This document shows positions 35,105-48,098 of a stretch of 61,556 nt of DNA, one piece after another. Numbering within the stretch: the stretch's first letter is position 1; each line of letters starts with the position of its first letter. The notes below the pieces were generated by a model. The model was given only the letters and a program-made list of their open reading frames with translations. It was not told the DNA's origin and made no database searches. Made by a program: the position numbers and the translations under genes. Location of the stretch: NCBI GenBank assembly GCA_001953115.1, contig LSSL01000607.1, forward strand, positions 1 through 61,556. The letters run 5' to 3'. Origin of the DNA: Smittium mucronatum (taxonomy: Eukaryota > Kickxellomycota > Harpellomycetes > Harpellales > Legeriomycetaceae).

Positions 35105-38100
35105 AGATTTACTATAATTGCTAAAATTCGTATGATACTATTTAAAAATCAAATAAAAAATGATAATAGAAAAAATGAGGGGTTCATAATATTTCTGGGT
35201 CCCAAAATAGATAAAGTATATAAGATCTTTTTTTGGAACAGTAAATGAATGAGTGAAATCAAAAAATCTTTCCAATAAATTCTTTATTAAATTTTTTTTC
35301 GGGATTTTCTCGAAATTCGCGGATTTAAATGACTGGTAAAAAATACAATCTACACACATTTTCCAGAATTTGCAGGATTTTCCAGGTTTCATCTATTTTT
35401 TCCTGTTTCTGATGAAAACCCCCATTTAACTTTTCTTGAATTATCCTTAACACCTATTAAATCTCAATTTCAACCTTTAGAATTTTCTATTTATATTCAG
35501 GTAATTTATATCAAGGTATTTTGTGATATTTTTTTTTTACTTAAAATATATTCCTGTGATATAGTACATTTGGCTTCACTTTAATTATTTTAGGATACAG
35601 ATCTAATTTTACAGAATTGATTTCGCAATTATTTATAGTAGTTATTTCTAAATTAGTTGTTGGTTTTAAAGAAAGTTAGTTATATTTGAGCATTTTAAAT
35701 ATGAATAGATTTTAATACAAGTTAATCTACCTACAACATCAATATCAATGAAAAAACACATTTTCTCAGTACCTATGAACTAAATCAAAGATTTAAATCA
35801 ACAAAAATTTACTTTCATTTGACTAAGTTTCTCATTGGAAATTTATAATTTATATTTTTAATCCAAAATAATTTCAAACCTATAAAAATACAAAATAGAG
35901 TTCTTTATCCCTTTCAAGGCTAATAATGCAAAATGGAAATATTTTTTTATCAACTTTATATTTAAAACTTAATAATCAAAAATTATTATATAAATCCAAA
36001 ATTTAGATCAATTTTTATAATTAATATAAAAAAATTGTATAAATTCAAAAATTCAGACGCAGAAAGTACTAAAGTGATTTATATAAAGTCCTTTTTTCAA
36101 GATAAAAAAATTGATATTTTATTTTATTACCTGCACTTTTTAGAAAAAAGATTTATTTACAGTTATATGTCAAGAAATAATTTTATTTTAACTAGGATCG
36201 ATAAAAAAAGGCTCCAAAAAGTTTTTTAAACGGATGAATTATAAAAAATTAGGCAGAATATACTATTAAAAAGCACAAAAGACCACATAATTAGTATCTA
36301 TCAATTCTAATGCAAAAAATTGCAAAATTTCGTTAATTTTAAATAAAGAAGGTTAATAAAATTTTAATAAATAATAGCATGAATGGATTTTTCGTACTTA
36401 CTAAATATATATACATATATTCAAAATCATAAATATGTATAAACTTTTTACATCAAGGAAATGAAGAAGAAGATAATGATAATGAAATCTGAATTTGATA
36501 TTTACTTATTTAAACTCTACTCGATTTTTTCAGAAACCCCATATGTTATTCGAATAAAAATTAATTATTTTAATATGCATTGCAGATAAAAGTTTTATTA
36601 ATCAATTTAGAAAATTCTAGTTAAAAATTTAATAAAATAGTTTATTTTATTTTTATAAATAAAGCTATTGAAATTAGCCGTATCTATTTTCTGTTTTAGA
36701 AGATTAAAAGGCTTTAAAATCAATTATAATCAATTGTAAATTGATTATGTATATAATACATTTTTCCTGATTTCTCTCATTTGAAATAAATTTCTTTAAT
36801 TTTTTATTAGCCGCCCCGAAATTATTCTACCATTTTTTTTTTGTTTACAAGTAGATAATGGATAATTATGCTCTTTTTAATTTTTAATAACTCATCCCAC
36901 ATAAACCAGAAATTATTACATTCTGTTATATCAACTTTCATGAAAATTGAAGGTCTAGCATTAAGAGTTTCCTTCGTATAATCGAAGATAGTAAATCAGA
37001 AACTGTAATGAACCAATAGATTCAGTACACGCATTGAATTTTTCATCCAATGAAGAAATCTTCTCATAAGCATAATTGACTTTTAGAAAAAAGAAAATGG
37101 TATTAATAAGGAAACTTAGGCATTTTGGAATGGCTAAGCTTTTCAACTTGTCTCTTTCCCTATCTTTTATATTTTTAACTAGTATGTCCTTTTACCATTT
37201 ATTATTGAAATTATCCCAATAAATCTGATCCTTAGAGAAACTGAGTTAGTAAATTATTTTAAATTTATATTACATTATTATTGAGTTTCATTAGTGTATT
37301 AATCTTGGTTGAAGATTACATTTATAACAAACAATAAGAAAAATTTGGTAACTGGGTCTCTTTTTAAATATTTTTCATAATTTTTCCCCATATAAGTTTA
37401 TAAAAACTATAAGAGCTATTAATACATCTCATTTAAATATCAATAAAATATAAATTATTGTGATTCTTTCATTAAAATTTCTTATATTTTAGAGTTTTTT
37501 AAAAACTTTTAGACCTTTGTTTTTTTATGTCCCAAATATTTTCTGATATACATCCCATTGATATTTTTTTCGATGTAAGGTTTTTGATTTTTTGATAAAT
37601 TTTTTTAATTTTTTCAAACTGTGCATATTTCAAAGAAAAATTGATTTTCCTGTGTCTATAATCCTTTTTGAATCAAAGATAGCAATTAAATTTTAAGTTC
37701 CAAATTGAATTCTTTGAATGGGTTCTTATCTTCTTAAAATTTATTTTATTTAACATTTTGCAACGTTGTTCCATTAATTGCAATTTTTAATTCCGCAATC
37801 GCATTTTTTTTACAGTATTAGATAATTTTCAAGCTAATTCAGCCATTATCTATCTAAAATCTGGGTTAATTTCATAGATTTTACCTTCTTTTTTGAACGT
37901 GACAAGTTCCATAAGATACATTTTTCATCATCTTTTTTTATGATTTCAAAAGCTATTGTGCCAAAATTTCGTAAAATATCTGCCATATATAACTATAACT
38001 ATTCATCCTCCCTTAATTAAATTAAAAGTAATTTCAAGATGATATTTTCCATATTTGCAATGGAATTATCGATTCAAAATAGCCTATCAAATGGCGATAG

Positions 38101-38152
38101 CCCATAACTTTCGACTATTACATTACCAGCTTATCTATATGTTATTAGGTTA
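35105..38152. other. A+T-rich intergenic DNA, no gene seen
   Basis: Only chance frames. A minus-strand 84-codon frame at 35392-35138 has no recognisable motif. A TGGAAAAT-type short motif near 35350-35385 resembles patches at 30480 and 41520. Confidence 0.65.
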
Positions 38153-38445
38153 TTTAATCCTATTTTTACATCCAATTCTCATTTCATCCAGGTTCCATTT
38201 CACCGAATTCCATTTGCTCCAAAATTGATAAGCAAATAGTGTTAAGCTTTTTGGTTTTATAATTCTTATTATTATTTTTCATACCTATAACTAATCGAGG
38301 CTCTACATTGATAAATTCAAAAGAGTTTTTTGTTTTGCTACAATTGGAAGTTATAGAATTTGATAAAAATACTATTGTATGAAATTTAAATTGGGTGATA
38401 GGGTACTTGAAGAAGAGTTTGGTGAAACAAAATTGGATTAAATGC
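38153..38445 (-). repeat. MITE-like repeat, copy 1
   Basis: Its reverse complement aligns with 53801-54157 across nearly the full length, sharing TTCTTCA, AGCAAAACAAA, CTCTTTTGAATTTAT, AAAACCAAAAAGCT and GGTGAAATGGAACCTG in order. Both ends carry ATTTNATCCAATT-like motifs in inverted orientation. No coding capacity. Confidence 0.75.
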
Positions 38446-39457
38446 TGCATAAACTATCTATATTTTACATAGATTTTTGAGTGATTTTAGAAATATTCAC
38501 TCTAACCTATAAAATAAGAAACAAAACCAATAAATAAACAAAAAGATGACCCTAATTTAATCCCACAATGAAGGATTATCCGAAAAATAGAGACTTGTTA
38601 TATATAAAAATAAATGAACCAATATATGGCGAAAATTTCATATAAAACATATAATTCACAGAATATAAAATGTGGAGATGTGAAGACTAATAAAAACCGA
38701 ATTTATGAAGATGAAAAAAGTCTCCAATTTTAAGCAGAATCTGAATTAAAAAATTTTATACTCTTTTTTTTTACTTTTGAAAGCAATATTTACATTTCTC
38801 AAAATTTATAAGCAATATTTTTTTATGTTTAAATCGTATAACTAAGAAAAAAATATAATGCGGAGATAAAATAAAATAATAAAAAGAAAAATAATATATA
38901 TTTTTTTACTTCACTCAACCATTGGCTAGCCACTAAATTAATTTAAATATAGATAAAAATAACCTAACAGGATTTCCTTAAAGTGTATAAAACAAGGATT
39001 TTAAAGCTAAAAGTTGTATTAATTGTTAAGCAATAAAAAATTATCTGATTAATTCAGTTAAAGCAGAAAAGTTGCCCATCCTGCTCAAACATAATTAATC
39101 CTATTATGAAATTTAGATTTAATACTGTACGTGTTCCCAATTTTTGGCACGATAGTTTTACAATTAGTTTATTCCTCGATCCCTTATCCATTTTTATACT
39201 TTATTTAAAAAAAATCATTTCAGACCCCGAAAATTTCATAAATTTTTAATCTGATTCTTAGTTTTTTGTCAAGAGCAAGAATAGAAGGATTAAGATAAAA
39301 AGTATTTAAATTAGAAAAGCAAAATAGAAGTAAGTCAAGTGTTACTAAAATATATAAGGGGTATATAATTTATTCAAAAAAATAAAACTAAGGCTAAAGA
39401 ACGGGAAAAAATTGTTTTCAAATAAAGAAAAGAAAAAACTAAGCAAAACTGGGACTA

Positions 39458-39491
39458 TTTATGTGTTTTGCGTTAGTGCAAAACACATAAA
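39458..39491. repeat. 14-bp perfect inverted repeat
   Basis: Arms TTTATGTGTTTTGC and GCAAAACACATAAA separated by six bases. It sits in a small less-A+T-rich patch upstream of the duplication at 39541. Confidence 0.85.
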
Positions 39492-39540
39492 AAACGTAGG
39501 AAATGTTACCAAGGTAGAATCTGCAGCAAAAAGCGTTGGG

Positions 39541-39643
39541 GATAAAGCCAAGGCAAAAACATCCAATCACTGCAGTAGCGTTATCAGTTTGTAATCAAGC
39601 AGTAAAAGCCGAGGCAAAACTACCCAATCATGACAGTGTTATC
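39541..39643 (+). repeat. diverged tandem duplication, about 60-bp period
   Basis: 39541-39585 and 39602-39643 share AAAGCC-AGGCAAAA, CCAATCA and CAGT-GTTATC in the same order. The 60-codon frame ending at 39594 runs through it and is not convincing as a gene. Confidence 0.65.
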
Positions 39644-42600
39644 TAATGCCTCAAAAATTTAATTCAGAAGGAATATTCAGAAATTTACAATTGTTTGGAA
39701 CTATCCAAACATTTTATTCTAATGAAAAATAAGGTTAGGGGACTTTATTCCTATTTTAAATTGACCTACATGACATTATACCCAATTTATGACCATAATA
39801 ATTAATTATTAAGCATATTTTTTAAAAGGAATATTTTATAAAAATTATTTATTTTCTCTAGGCAAGTAAATTTTGATTTAAACTTTTAATAACTGGTTAA
39901 TTGGGTAAAATTTCATTTAGGTCATATATCTTGACACCTCAAAATAAAATTAAAAAAACTAGGGAATATGGATTTTTTTTGTTATTTTGGCTTTTTTTTC
40001 TTATTTTAGAGAATACTTTAATGTTATTTGCGTCATTCCATTACTCTTATAGAACATTTTAAACGTTATTATATTAATTTTCCATCCGCTTTAAGTTCCA
40101 ATATCATCAAATTTATTCTAATTTACTCAATTATAACTCAGCCCTCCTAGCACTGGATATATTTATATACCACTTCAATTCAACCATAATAGTATAAGAT
40201 TCTAAAATTACAATCACTAGAATGCTCTACTTTATTAGATCAGATTAGTAATATTATCTTTATCCGTTTATCCGTTTAAGCTTTTATAGCTATAATTTCG
40301 CAAAAAAATCTTTGAGATCTTTGTAATAAGCGTTTTAGAAATCTCCCAAAAGTTATCAGATTAATTCATTATAAGAATATAATAAAATTTAAGAAATATT
40401 TTACGAAAAATTATTCAAAATAAATTTATAGATGTTTTTTTTTAAATTAATGCAAATATTTAAAATAAAGATTATAATAGTGCGATTCAAAAAGATTTTT
40501 TCAAAGAATGTTTACTGAAGCTATTTTCCCCCCAATTTTTCAGCTGAAAATTTGTTTTTTTCTGATGCTTTAATTATATTTAATCTTAAATTGACCTATC
40601 TCGAGGGTTTTCATTATTTAAATTAACTAAATATAAATATTAAAAACTTTATTAAAAATATATTGTTAAATTTGTCCCAAAGGACGAATAACATATATAT
40701 ATTGATCAATATTAAATTGTTTGAAAGATCGATTATTCTTTTCATCTATTTGTATTTAAACCGATCGATTCTGATTTTATTTGGTTGATAAAAGAGTTTT
40801 AAATTGATTTAATATTGGGAATTTTATTAATTTTTATATTATTCACGGTATTTCTTATCCATATAAGATCTAATTTTAGCCCCCATAAATTTTTATATTT
40901 TAATGATACCGAATTAGATAAATTTAATCTGGTTTAATTTGTTTTATAAACCTCGTTTCTATAACTTTTCATTCCATTTATTTTTTTTTTTAATGACAAT
41001 ATCAATTTTTTTGGTACTTATTGCTGTATAAAGTAATTTTTAACGGCATTTGTACCAAATTCAGGTGTAAAAAATATCAAAAGATTTTTTTTTTATTTTG
41101 TGCATTTTATTATAATATAAGTACGAGTAATATTCCCCGTTACCCACTTGGGTGAATCACTAAGATTTATCATGTGTTTGTTTAAAAACTTCAACCTTCA
41201 CTCTCATAAACTCATATGTGTTGAGTTTTCATTTCTCGCTTTTCTAAATGCATCCATAAAAATTTTATAGGTGATATCAGAATCACTTGAGAATTCAATT
41301 CTGCTTGAATTATGCTCCATTTGAATTTTATATTTGGTCGTAGCATTCTCCTATTAAATTTAAGCCATTAGCTGCAGGCTCTTTATTTCCCTCAAATAAG
41401 CTATTAGAATCTGATTGTGTAATATTTTTGATATAATATAGATACATAATGCCCAAATTATCTAGGGGTTTTTCCCATGTTAATATTACATTATTTTTGG
41501 TGTTAATCGATAGACAAAACTAGATAAAATAAATAAAATCTGGAAAATCTGGAAAATTCCACAGATTTGAGAATTAATAGCCACAATATATTTTTCACCA
41601 GTCAAATTTGACCACAAATTTGACGTAAATTCCGCAAATTTTTATTTGATTTGTTTTATTGGTTAGTAATTACAAATTTATTTATTATTTTTCAAAGTTA
41701 TAAATGATAAATAATAAAAGAAAATCGCATTGTAGCTCATTAGATACAATATAATGATATGTTTAGAAAGTTACTTGTAGATATTTTAGATATCTTATGA
41801 AGAACTATAGATTATTTGATCATTAAGAGAAGGGTTAAATTTTTTTTTCATATTTTCATGATAATTTGTTGTTTTGCTGATATATAAACTCTATGCTTTT
41901 TTTAGAAAAATAATCAGGTCTAAAAATTTAACCTAAAACATTTATGAAATCTTATAATCATTTCCAATAAACTATATTTCAATCATGTATTAATAAAATA
42001 AAAGAATACCCCAATCATATAAAAAAAATAACAGCTATAATGCTTTATCAATCACATTTTTTAATTAAAATTGATAATCGATAATCGATAATCTAACAGG
42101 ATACTAAGTACTGTAAAGGTAAATGAATTATTTTATTATACTAAAAAAGATTAAATGGGCATTAATGAATTATGAATAACTTATAATTTATTGATAGCTT
42201 TTATAGGTATAATGATTATAACAGGTAAAATGTGCGTCTTATTACAACACAAAATATAGGGCAAATTTAAGAGATTTGCTAAAAAATTAATATTAGAAAA
42301 CAAGGAAACTCTGAGTGTAAGTATAAATTATTACAATTACTTATTCTTATTCTTATATTATAAAAATAAAATTTCTTGACTTTTCATAATCACAAATAAA
42401 ACTTAAAATAAATATATTTAAAAAGTACTGATGGAGCTAATTATAGTTTCTTTTCCCTGGCCAGAATAAAAATCTTGAGTTTTGTTAATAGTACCAGTTT
42501 AAAGCGAATAAATTAATAATTTGTAACTAAATGGGGGGTTTTTTCTATCTTTATAATACTTCGTATCAAGCTGGTGGATTACATAAATATCAGGACTAAA

Positions 42601-43429
42601 ATAAAAATAAAAAATGAAATCGGATCAATTTAATTTTCAGCTACAAAGACTTCATACGATAGTTGGCGTTAAATAATAATTGAAATAATTCAATTTCTTG
42701 TACTCGTGAAATTATTTTTACATCATCATGTTTGTGCTTATTCAGGTACTTTTACTATTACGTGTATGATTAATCGTGATTATACTTTCACTTGAACTTT
42801 GACTTCGTCTTAGACTTGGAACTGAACTTGTGATTCGAAATCTTTTTCAACTTGGACTTGGATCTGGATTTTAAAAATTACTTTTTCTTAATTTATTTTT
42901 TAACATCGGTTTAAGATGTTTTTTATTATTTGATTTAACTAATTTTTTTTAAAAAATGACTTTTAGCCTTTTAATTAACATATATTTGACAATCTTCATT
43001 TTTCTCATAGATTTTCCCCATATATATATATATATATCTAGTTATGTTTTTTTATTTTGCAATAATTATATTATTTGTTAAATTATCCTAAATATAAATT
43101 ATTTTTTGTTTTATGCTGTCTTTTTTAATAATAATTTTATTTAGTAAAGAATAATTTTAAAATTTATTCGTTATGAATAAAATTTAGCAAATATAAATTA
43201 AGATAAATAGATATTACCATAAATGGTTATATACATTTTTTTTATTGATCTCTAGTTAGGCTGACGTTTTTCTTGATTTTATTGATGCATCCTCTTTTTC
43301 TTTTTTGGCTAATCATCTCAGAATCAATTATATGAATATTATTATTATTATTTAAATAGGAGTAAATATGTCCACACTTGTGTCTTTTTTAAAAAACTAC
43401 ACATTTTCAGGTTATACCCAAAAATGAAT

Positions 43430-44862
43430 TAATTTTTTCCTTTGCGGTAATTATTGAAACCTTTCATAAGTCCTCGCACAACAAAGTGAGGCTAATATAG
43501 TTATTTCTAATTATTCTTGAGATCTTCTCGGGTTCCAAATATTGTTCATTTGACATAATAACTGTTTCAATTCCTTCTTAAGTTGGAAAATTTGAGTTTG
43601 ATATTCTTCCATTTTCAATATATCGGCTGAATTATAAGATATCGCTTTTTCTGGGAATTCATTGCCGCTTTCAAGATCAATCACTATTTCCTATAATGAG
43701 GGAATTATTTGAGATATTTTTAAAGATTTCCAGTTAAAATATTTTGTCTTTAATATAAGGTTAAAACTCTCCAAAGAATTGTTTGTACTCGGTGAATAAA
43801 GACTAGCACTCTCGTACATATTATAGTTTGGTATAAAGTGATTTTTATATAAAATTTCCATAAGCCCCTTTGTTTCGCTGAATTTTTGATACTTTTCAAC
43901 AAATCATTTCTAATATAGCTCAAATTATTTTCTGTATGGGCTCTCTGAATCTTAAATAAATCCGATTTAATTTTTTCTGCGAATGGATGCAAAAATTTTG
44001 AAATCTTTTTATTCATATTCCTAATAGTGTGTGCCTCAGCAATTAATTCTTATAGCACCCTTTTCGAAATTTTTTATAAATTTGGTAATATTGGGACAGA
44101 ATCGGCTACCAAAGTATTTATATGAAGTTTTTCACAATATCTTTCTAATTTTTTTTTAATTTTTTCAAATATTCATAAAAAAGATTCCTCTTTTTTGTTC
44201 TGGATTAAACCTAAGGCTAAAGAAAAGAATTTTCTGTTATTACCCCTTATCCCTACAAAAAAATAGGGTAACTTATATCATTTAACCTATATGTTGCATC
44301 AAAATGAACATTTCGCATTCAAAAAATTCTATTTAAAATTTTTTTAGAGCTCAAAAGTGCATTTATTTTGTTTTGATTTATGTATTCATCCTATATTAGC
44401 TCAGTTCCCAATTTAGAGCTTATTTTAATCTCATCACACAGCCTTTTCAATTCAAATAGAGTTTTCGAGCTACATCTTTTGCGTTTTTTATTTAAATATT
44501 ATGTCCATGAATATGTTTTATTATATTCAGCATCAACTCCTTACTCTGAGATGATTTTTTTTTATTTCCCAAGGTTTTTTTATTCCATCATAAAGCTTTG
44601 ATATTTTATTCGCAAGAAAAGCAGAACTTTCGATTTTTAAACAATCAATATTATGTTATTTTGAAATAAATTTTCTCTTTAAGTCTTCGAGATGATATTT
44701 CTCCATTTTCATGACCGCAGTACAGCCAGAAGATTTTTTGCTTTTGCAGTAATAATAGATAACAGTGTATTTCTTTAAAATATTGGTCTTCTTTATGTTC
44801 TTTAATTTTCTAAGCTCATCGTTATTCTCAACAACAAAATATTTCTCTGTCAAATTAATCAT
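43430..44862 (-). pseudogene. decayed MULE-type transposase with FLYWCH-like zinc finger
   Basis: On the minus strand, 44862-44640 encodes a FLYWCH/WRKY-like finger: YYYCKSKKSSGC, then after one TAA the closing HNIDC. Farther on come HFDATYRLNDISYPIF near 44315 (the first DDE Asp), VADSVPILPNL near 44105 (the second Asp), and EAHTIRNMNKKI near 44020 (the C/H block usually reading CWxH). Then come SPSTNNSLESFN near 43790 (a MULE signature with the catalytic Glu) and a Lys-rich coiled tail. Frameshifts near 44030 and 43870 and numerous stops show it is dead. Family assignment is from motif order and is fairly secure; terminal inverted repeats were not found. Confidence 0.7.
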
Positions 44863-45231
44863 ATCAATTATATAATAATAATAAAACTCGACTTTCTAAA
44901 AAGAATGAATATTAAAGCGCTCATATTCTAGTATAAACAATATTTCAGTTTTTATTTATTGATTTTTAGAAGCTATCTCAATATCTCAATTTCTTATACT
45001 ATATTATAAAAAAAGAAAAGCCTGATTATATTTTGGTGTTTTTATAATATCTAATAAATCTAAAATATTTATAGTTTCGTTTTCGCGTATAAAAACTATA
45101 AATAAAATAAAATAATTTCACCAATCACAATTTAAGATTTTTTTTGAGTAAAATTCTAGGAATTCACTGTCAAAAATGACTGTTGAAAATTAGATTCTAT
45201 GATTTTTTCCATCATACTTCAGAGAAGAGAC
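44863..45231. other. A+T-rich spacer between the MULE remnant and DIRS copy B
   Basis: Nothing recognisable; it may contain the eroded end of the MULE. Confidence 0.55.
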
Positions 45232-45380
45232 ATATTAAGTGTTACCATCTTGTTGGATAAAACTAAACCGAAAATTAAAAACTAATAAAATAAAGTGAAA
45301 CAAATGAACTAATAAAATTTTATCTATGGAATGTAAAGTACACCTTAGTGTTATCCTTATCATCTTTTCTTTCGCAAAGG
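45232..45380 (+). repeat. left inverted terminal repeat of DIRS copy B
   Basis: Roughly 90 percent identical by eye to the reverse complement of 49134-49274. It contains ATATTAAGTGTTACCATCTT at its outer tip, the same tip as copy A. Confidence 0.85.
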
Positions 45381-45459
45381 TATTCTACTAGCATAGAGAT
45401 TTTCAAATTGTTATTTTTATTTTAAAAAAAAAGAAGATTATATTTTTTCAAAAGAGACA

Positions 45460-46224
45460 ATGGACCCAGAAGCAGCAAACATAATAAGGGAACTGACTGA
45501 GAAAGTTAACTTTCTGATGCGGGAAAGACGCCCTGAAGAGGAACCACTTGACCCATTTGTTTCAACTCGGATCCCTGTTACGGACTTGGCTGTTTGCCCA
45601 GAGCTATCCAAAGCTCTTCCGTAAATCGAAGAGGACTTCTTTAGGTCACCATTGAACGAAGACGAGCGCAAGATTGCTATATAATCTTGCACTAGGACTA
45701 GTTCTATGAACCACTCACCACCCCCACTCAACGACTCAGCCCCTGTATCAGTAAAGAAAGTATATTTCGTATTGTATGGTATAAAATTGGCCCCAGCACA
45801 GGTGAACCGTCAGATAGACTATTTTGTCCACCGCAGAATTCAGGATAGCCCTGGAATCGGTACTGCCGACGATCCTGAAACTTATTTCGCCAGCACCATG
45901 AGAGCTCTTCTCTCAGACATTGCAGCGACAATAAATCAAGCAAGATTAAATAATCTTCACAAGGGAATGGATCTTCCTGGAAAACCGATTCAGCTTGTGC
46001 CATCGTACTCTAGGTCACTGATGAATCAGGAAGATTTGGATACTTTAATATTCAAAAAACCAGCGGTAAAAAGGCAGAGTTCAGCCCTTTTGCAAGTGCC
46101 AGAAGAATACGTTCCAAAGGGACGCGTACAACAGAAACACTGTTACGGCGCCGAACAACAATTCTGCAACGACTGCCAAACCAACAGCCCACGTCAGACC
46201 AACCGACCGCGCATCAAATTTTAA
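45460..46224 (+). pseudogene. DIRS copy B gag, two in-frame stops
   Basis: A single frame runs from the Met at 45460 to the stop after 46221, interrupted only by TAA at 45622 and TAA near 45682. It encodes an acidic N-terminus, then the Gag core: VYFVLYGIKLAPAQVNRQID, YFASTMRALLSDIAATINQA, LHKGMDLPGKPIQLV and LMNQEDLDTLIFKKPAVKRQ. Without the stops it would be about 254 residues. Homologous to the copy A gag, which has Ser at the first stop position. It would package element RNA. Confidence 0.75.
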
Positions 46225-46452
46225 AGGGAGAGGTCGCGAACGCGGGATGGGTTCCAAGTAGAGACATCAAGCGGCCCCCCAGTGGGAGGCCACTTAGCTA
46301 TGTTAAAATCTGCATGGAGCAAACTGACGGACAGCCGGTGGGCTCGGAACATAGATGAGAAGGGATTCAGAATACCATTCAAGAACCAAGAGCCTCCGAA
46401 GTCGAAACCGTCATCGATACAGAAGAAATCTGAGTAGAGAAGCCTGAAAAGT

Positions 46453-48020
46453 TCTAACAGACGAGGTTTCGTCCCTCCTGGCCAAGCAAGCAATCGAGGA
46501 AATTCAACCAAGGGATCCAGTATTTTACAGTCAGCTCTTCACGATACTCAAGAGGACTGAAGTTCTACGCCCCGTACTCGATCTCCGAAAGTTAAACGTC
46601 CATGTGGAGGAGCAAAACTTCAAGATGGAAACGCTGAGCTCCATATGCCGTATGATCCGAAGGAAGGACTACCTCACTTTCTTAGATCTACGGGATGCCT
46701 TCATGCATATTCTAATATACAAGAAGTGGAGGAAGTATCTGCGATTCCACTGGAGCGGCCGCGTCTTTCAGTTCCGCGTCCTTCCGTTTGGACTATCCCT
46801 AAGTCCTTTAATCTTCACAAAGATTCTCCGTCCAGTTTTAGAACGGTCCAGATCGAAAGGAATGAGGATATCTGCGTGTCTGGAAAACCTCCTGATTATG
46901 GGAGAGAGAAAGAAAGCGTGTTTGAACGCGACACGCATGGTATAATCCAAGCTCTGTGAGCTTGGATTCAAGATCAACGACGAGAATTCATCTATGTTCC
47001 CGTCCCAAAAAATCACCCATCTAAGAATGGCGATAAATACCAGAGAAATGAAACTGAAAGTTCCTTCATGCAAGATTCGGGATGTTCGACGAGAAGCCAG
47101 CAAACTTCTGAACGCTGTGAAAACTACATTGAGGTGTCTGGTAAGCTTTATCGGGAAAGACCAGTCGATGCCGGTTGCAATTCCTCCTGGCAGACTAATG
47201 CTTCGCTGACTTCTGGAGCTCAAGAACCGCTCTCTTTTTACACTGAATTCATGGGTGTCGACGGTGATCCTGACGAATCCAGCAATCGAAAACCTATTAT
47301 TTTGGAAGAACGAGCTGAATTCATGGAACTGTCTCTCGTTCTTGCCGAAAACTCTAGAAATGGAGATATTTACAGACTCCAGCGACACCGCATGGGGAGT
47401 TGTAATGGACCACCAGGCGTACTCGGGATCGTGGACAAAATCGGAGGCGAAGATGCACATCATCGCCAAGGAAATTTTGACCGTATTATAGACCCTGAAG
47501 CTAAAGAGCGTGGTAAGAAAATCAGTGTTAATTTACTCAGATAACACAACAACACTATCCTATGTGAAGAAGTTCGGCGTAACAACCTCTACGAAACTAC
47601 TGGGAATCACCGAGAAAATTTGGTCGCACTGCCTCAAGACCAACACTCGCCCTCACGTGACATATTTTCCATCGGTCTTAAGCCCAACGGATGCACCGAG
47701 CAGTTTGACTGCTCAAACCGAATGTTCTCTATCTCAAGAGACATTATATATTCTGAATACGATGCATGGCCCATACATCGTGGATCTGTTTGCCTCATGC
47801 TAGAACAAGAAGACAGAGAAATAATTCAGTTGGTTCACAGACAAAAAAGTGCTAGGACAGAACTCTCTGGCCTTCAAATGGTCAAGTTTCAAAAATCCTT
47901 ACGCTTGCCCGCCTTGGAACATGATCGCGCAGACAGTACAGAAGGTGGGCAGGGAACGAGTCACAATGACATTAGTAACACCAATGTATAGTCAGCCACA
48001 TGGTTTCCGGATCTGGTGAC
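46453..48020 (+). pseudogene. DIRS copy B reverse transcriptase/RNase H, interrupted
   Basis: One frame is readable through stops at 46943, 47207, 47489 and 47801. RT motifs: LRPVLDLRKLN, FLDLRDAFMHI (motif A) and VLPFGLSLSPLIFTKI (motif B). Motif C, normally YLDD, reads CLEN near 46880, so the catalytic aspartates are gone. RNase H follows with EIFTDSSDTAWG, KEILTVL and IYSDNTTTLSYVKKFG, giving its acidic residues in order. The end has GRERVTMTLVTPMY, typical of DIRS pol C-termini. A frameshift near 48010 separates the last piece. Confidence 0.75.
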
Positions 48021-48098
48021 GCTCTAGGTATCTCAACCCCTCTTGCTACAAGCCACTAAAATCATTCCAGACCCAAAAAGCGGAAAATCACCGCTCTC

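Larger units (their letters stand above)
38446..43429. other. A+T-rich intergenic DNA, no gene seen
   Basis: No supportable gene over about 5 kb. It holds a perfect palindrome (39458-39491), a local duplication (39541-39643), and a degenerate ACTTGG/ACTTGA hexamer run near 42785-42865. The rest is A/T runs and chance frames. Confidence 0.6.

Noticed and set aside
39412..39594. 60-codon Lys/Ala/Val-rich frame as a small gene
   Set aside because: It runs through the palindrome and the first duplication unit; the second unit does not keep the frame, so coding constraint is unlikely.
24940..43045. (AT)n runs near 24945 and 43018 as regulatory elements
   Set aside because: Simple dinucleotide runs are expected in DNA this A+T-rich and are not near any gene.
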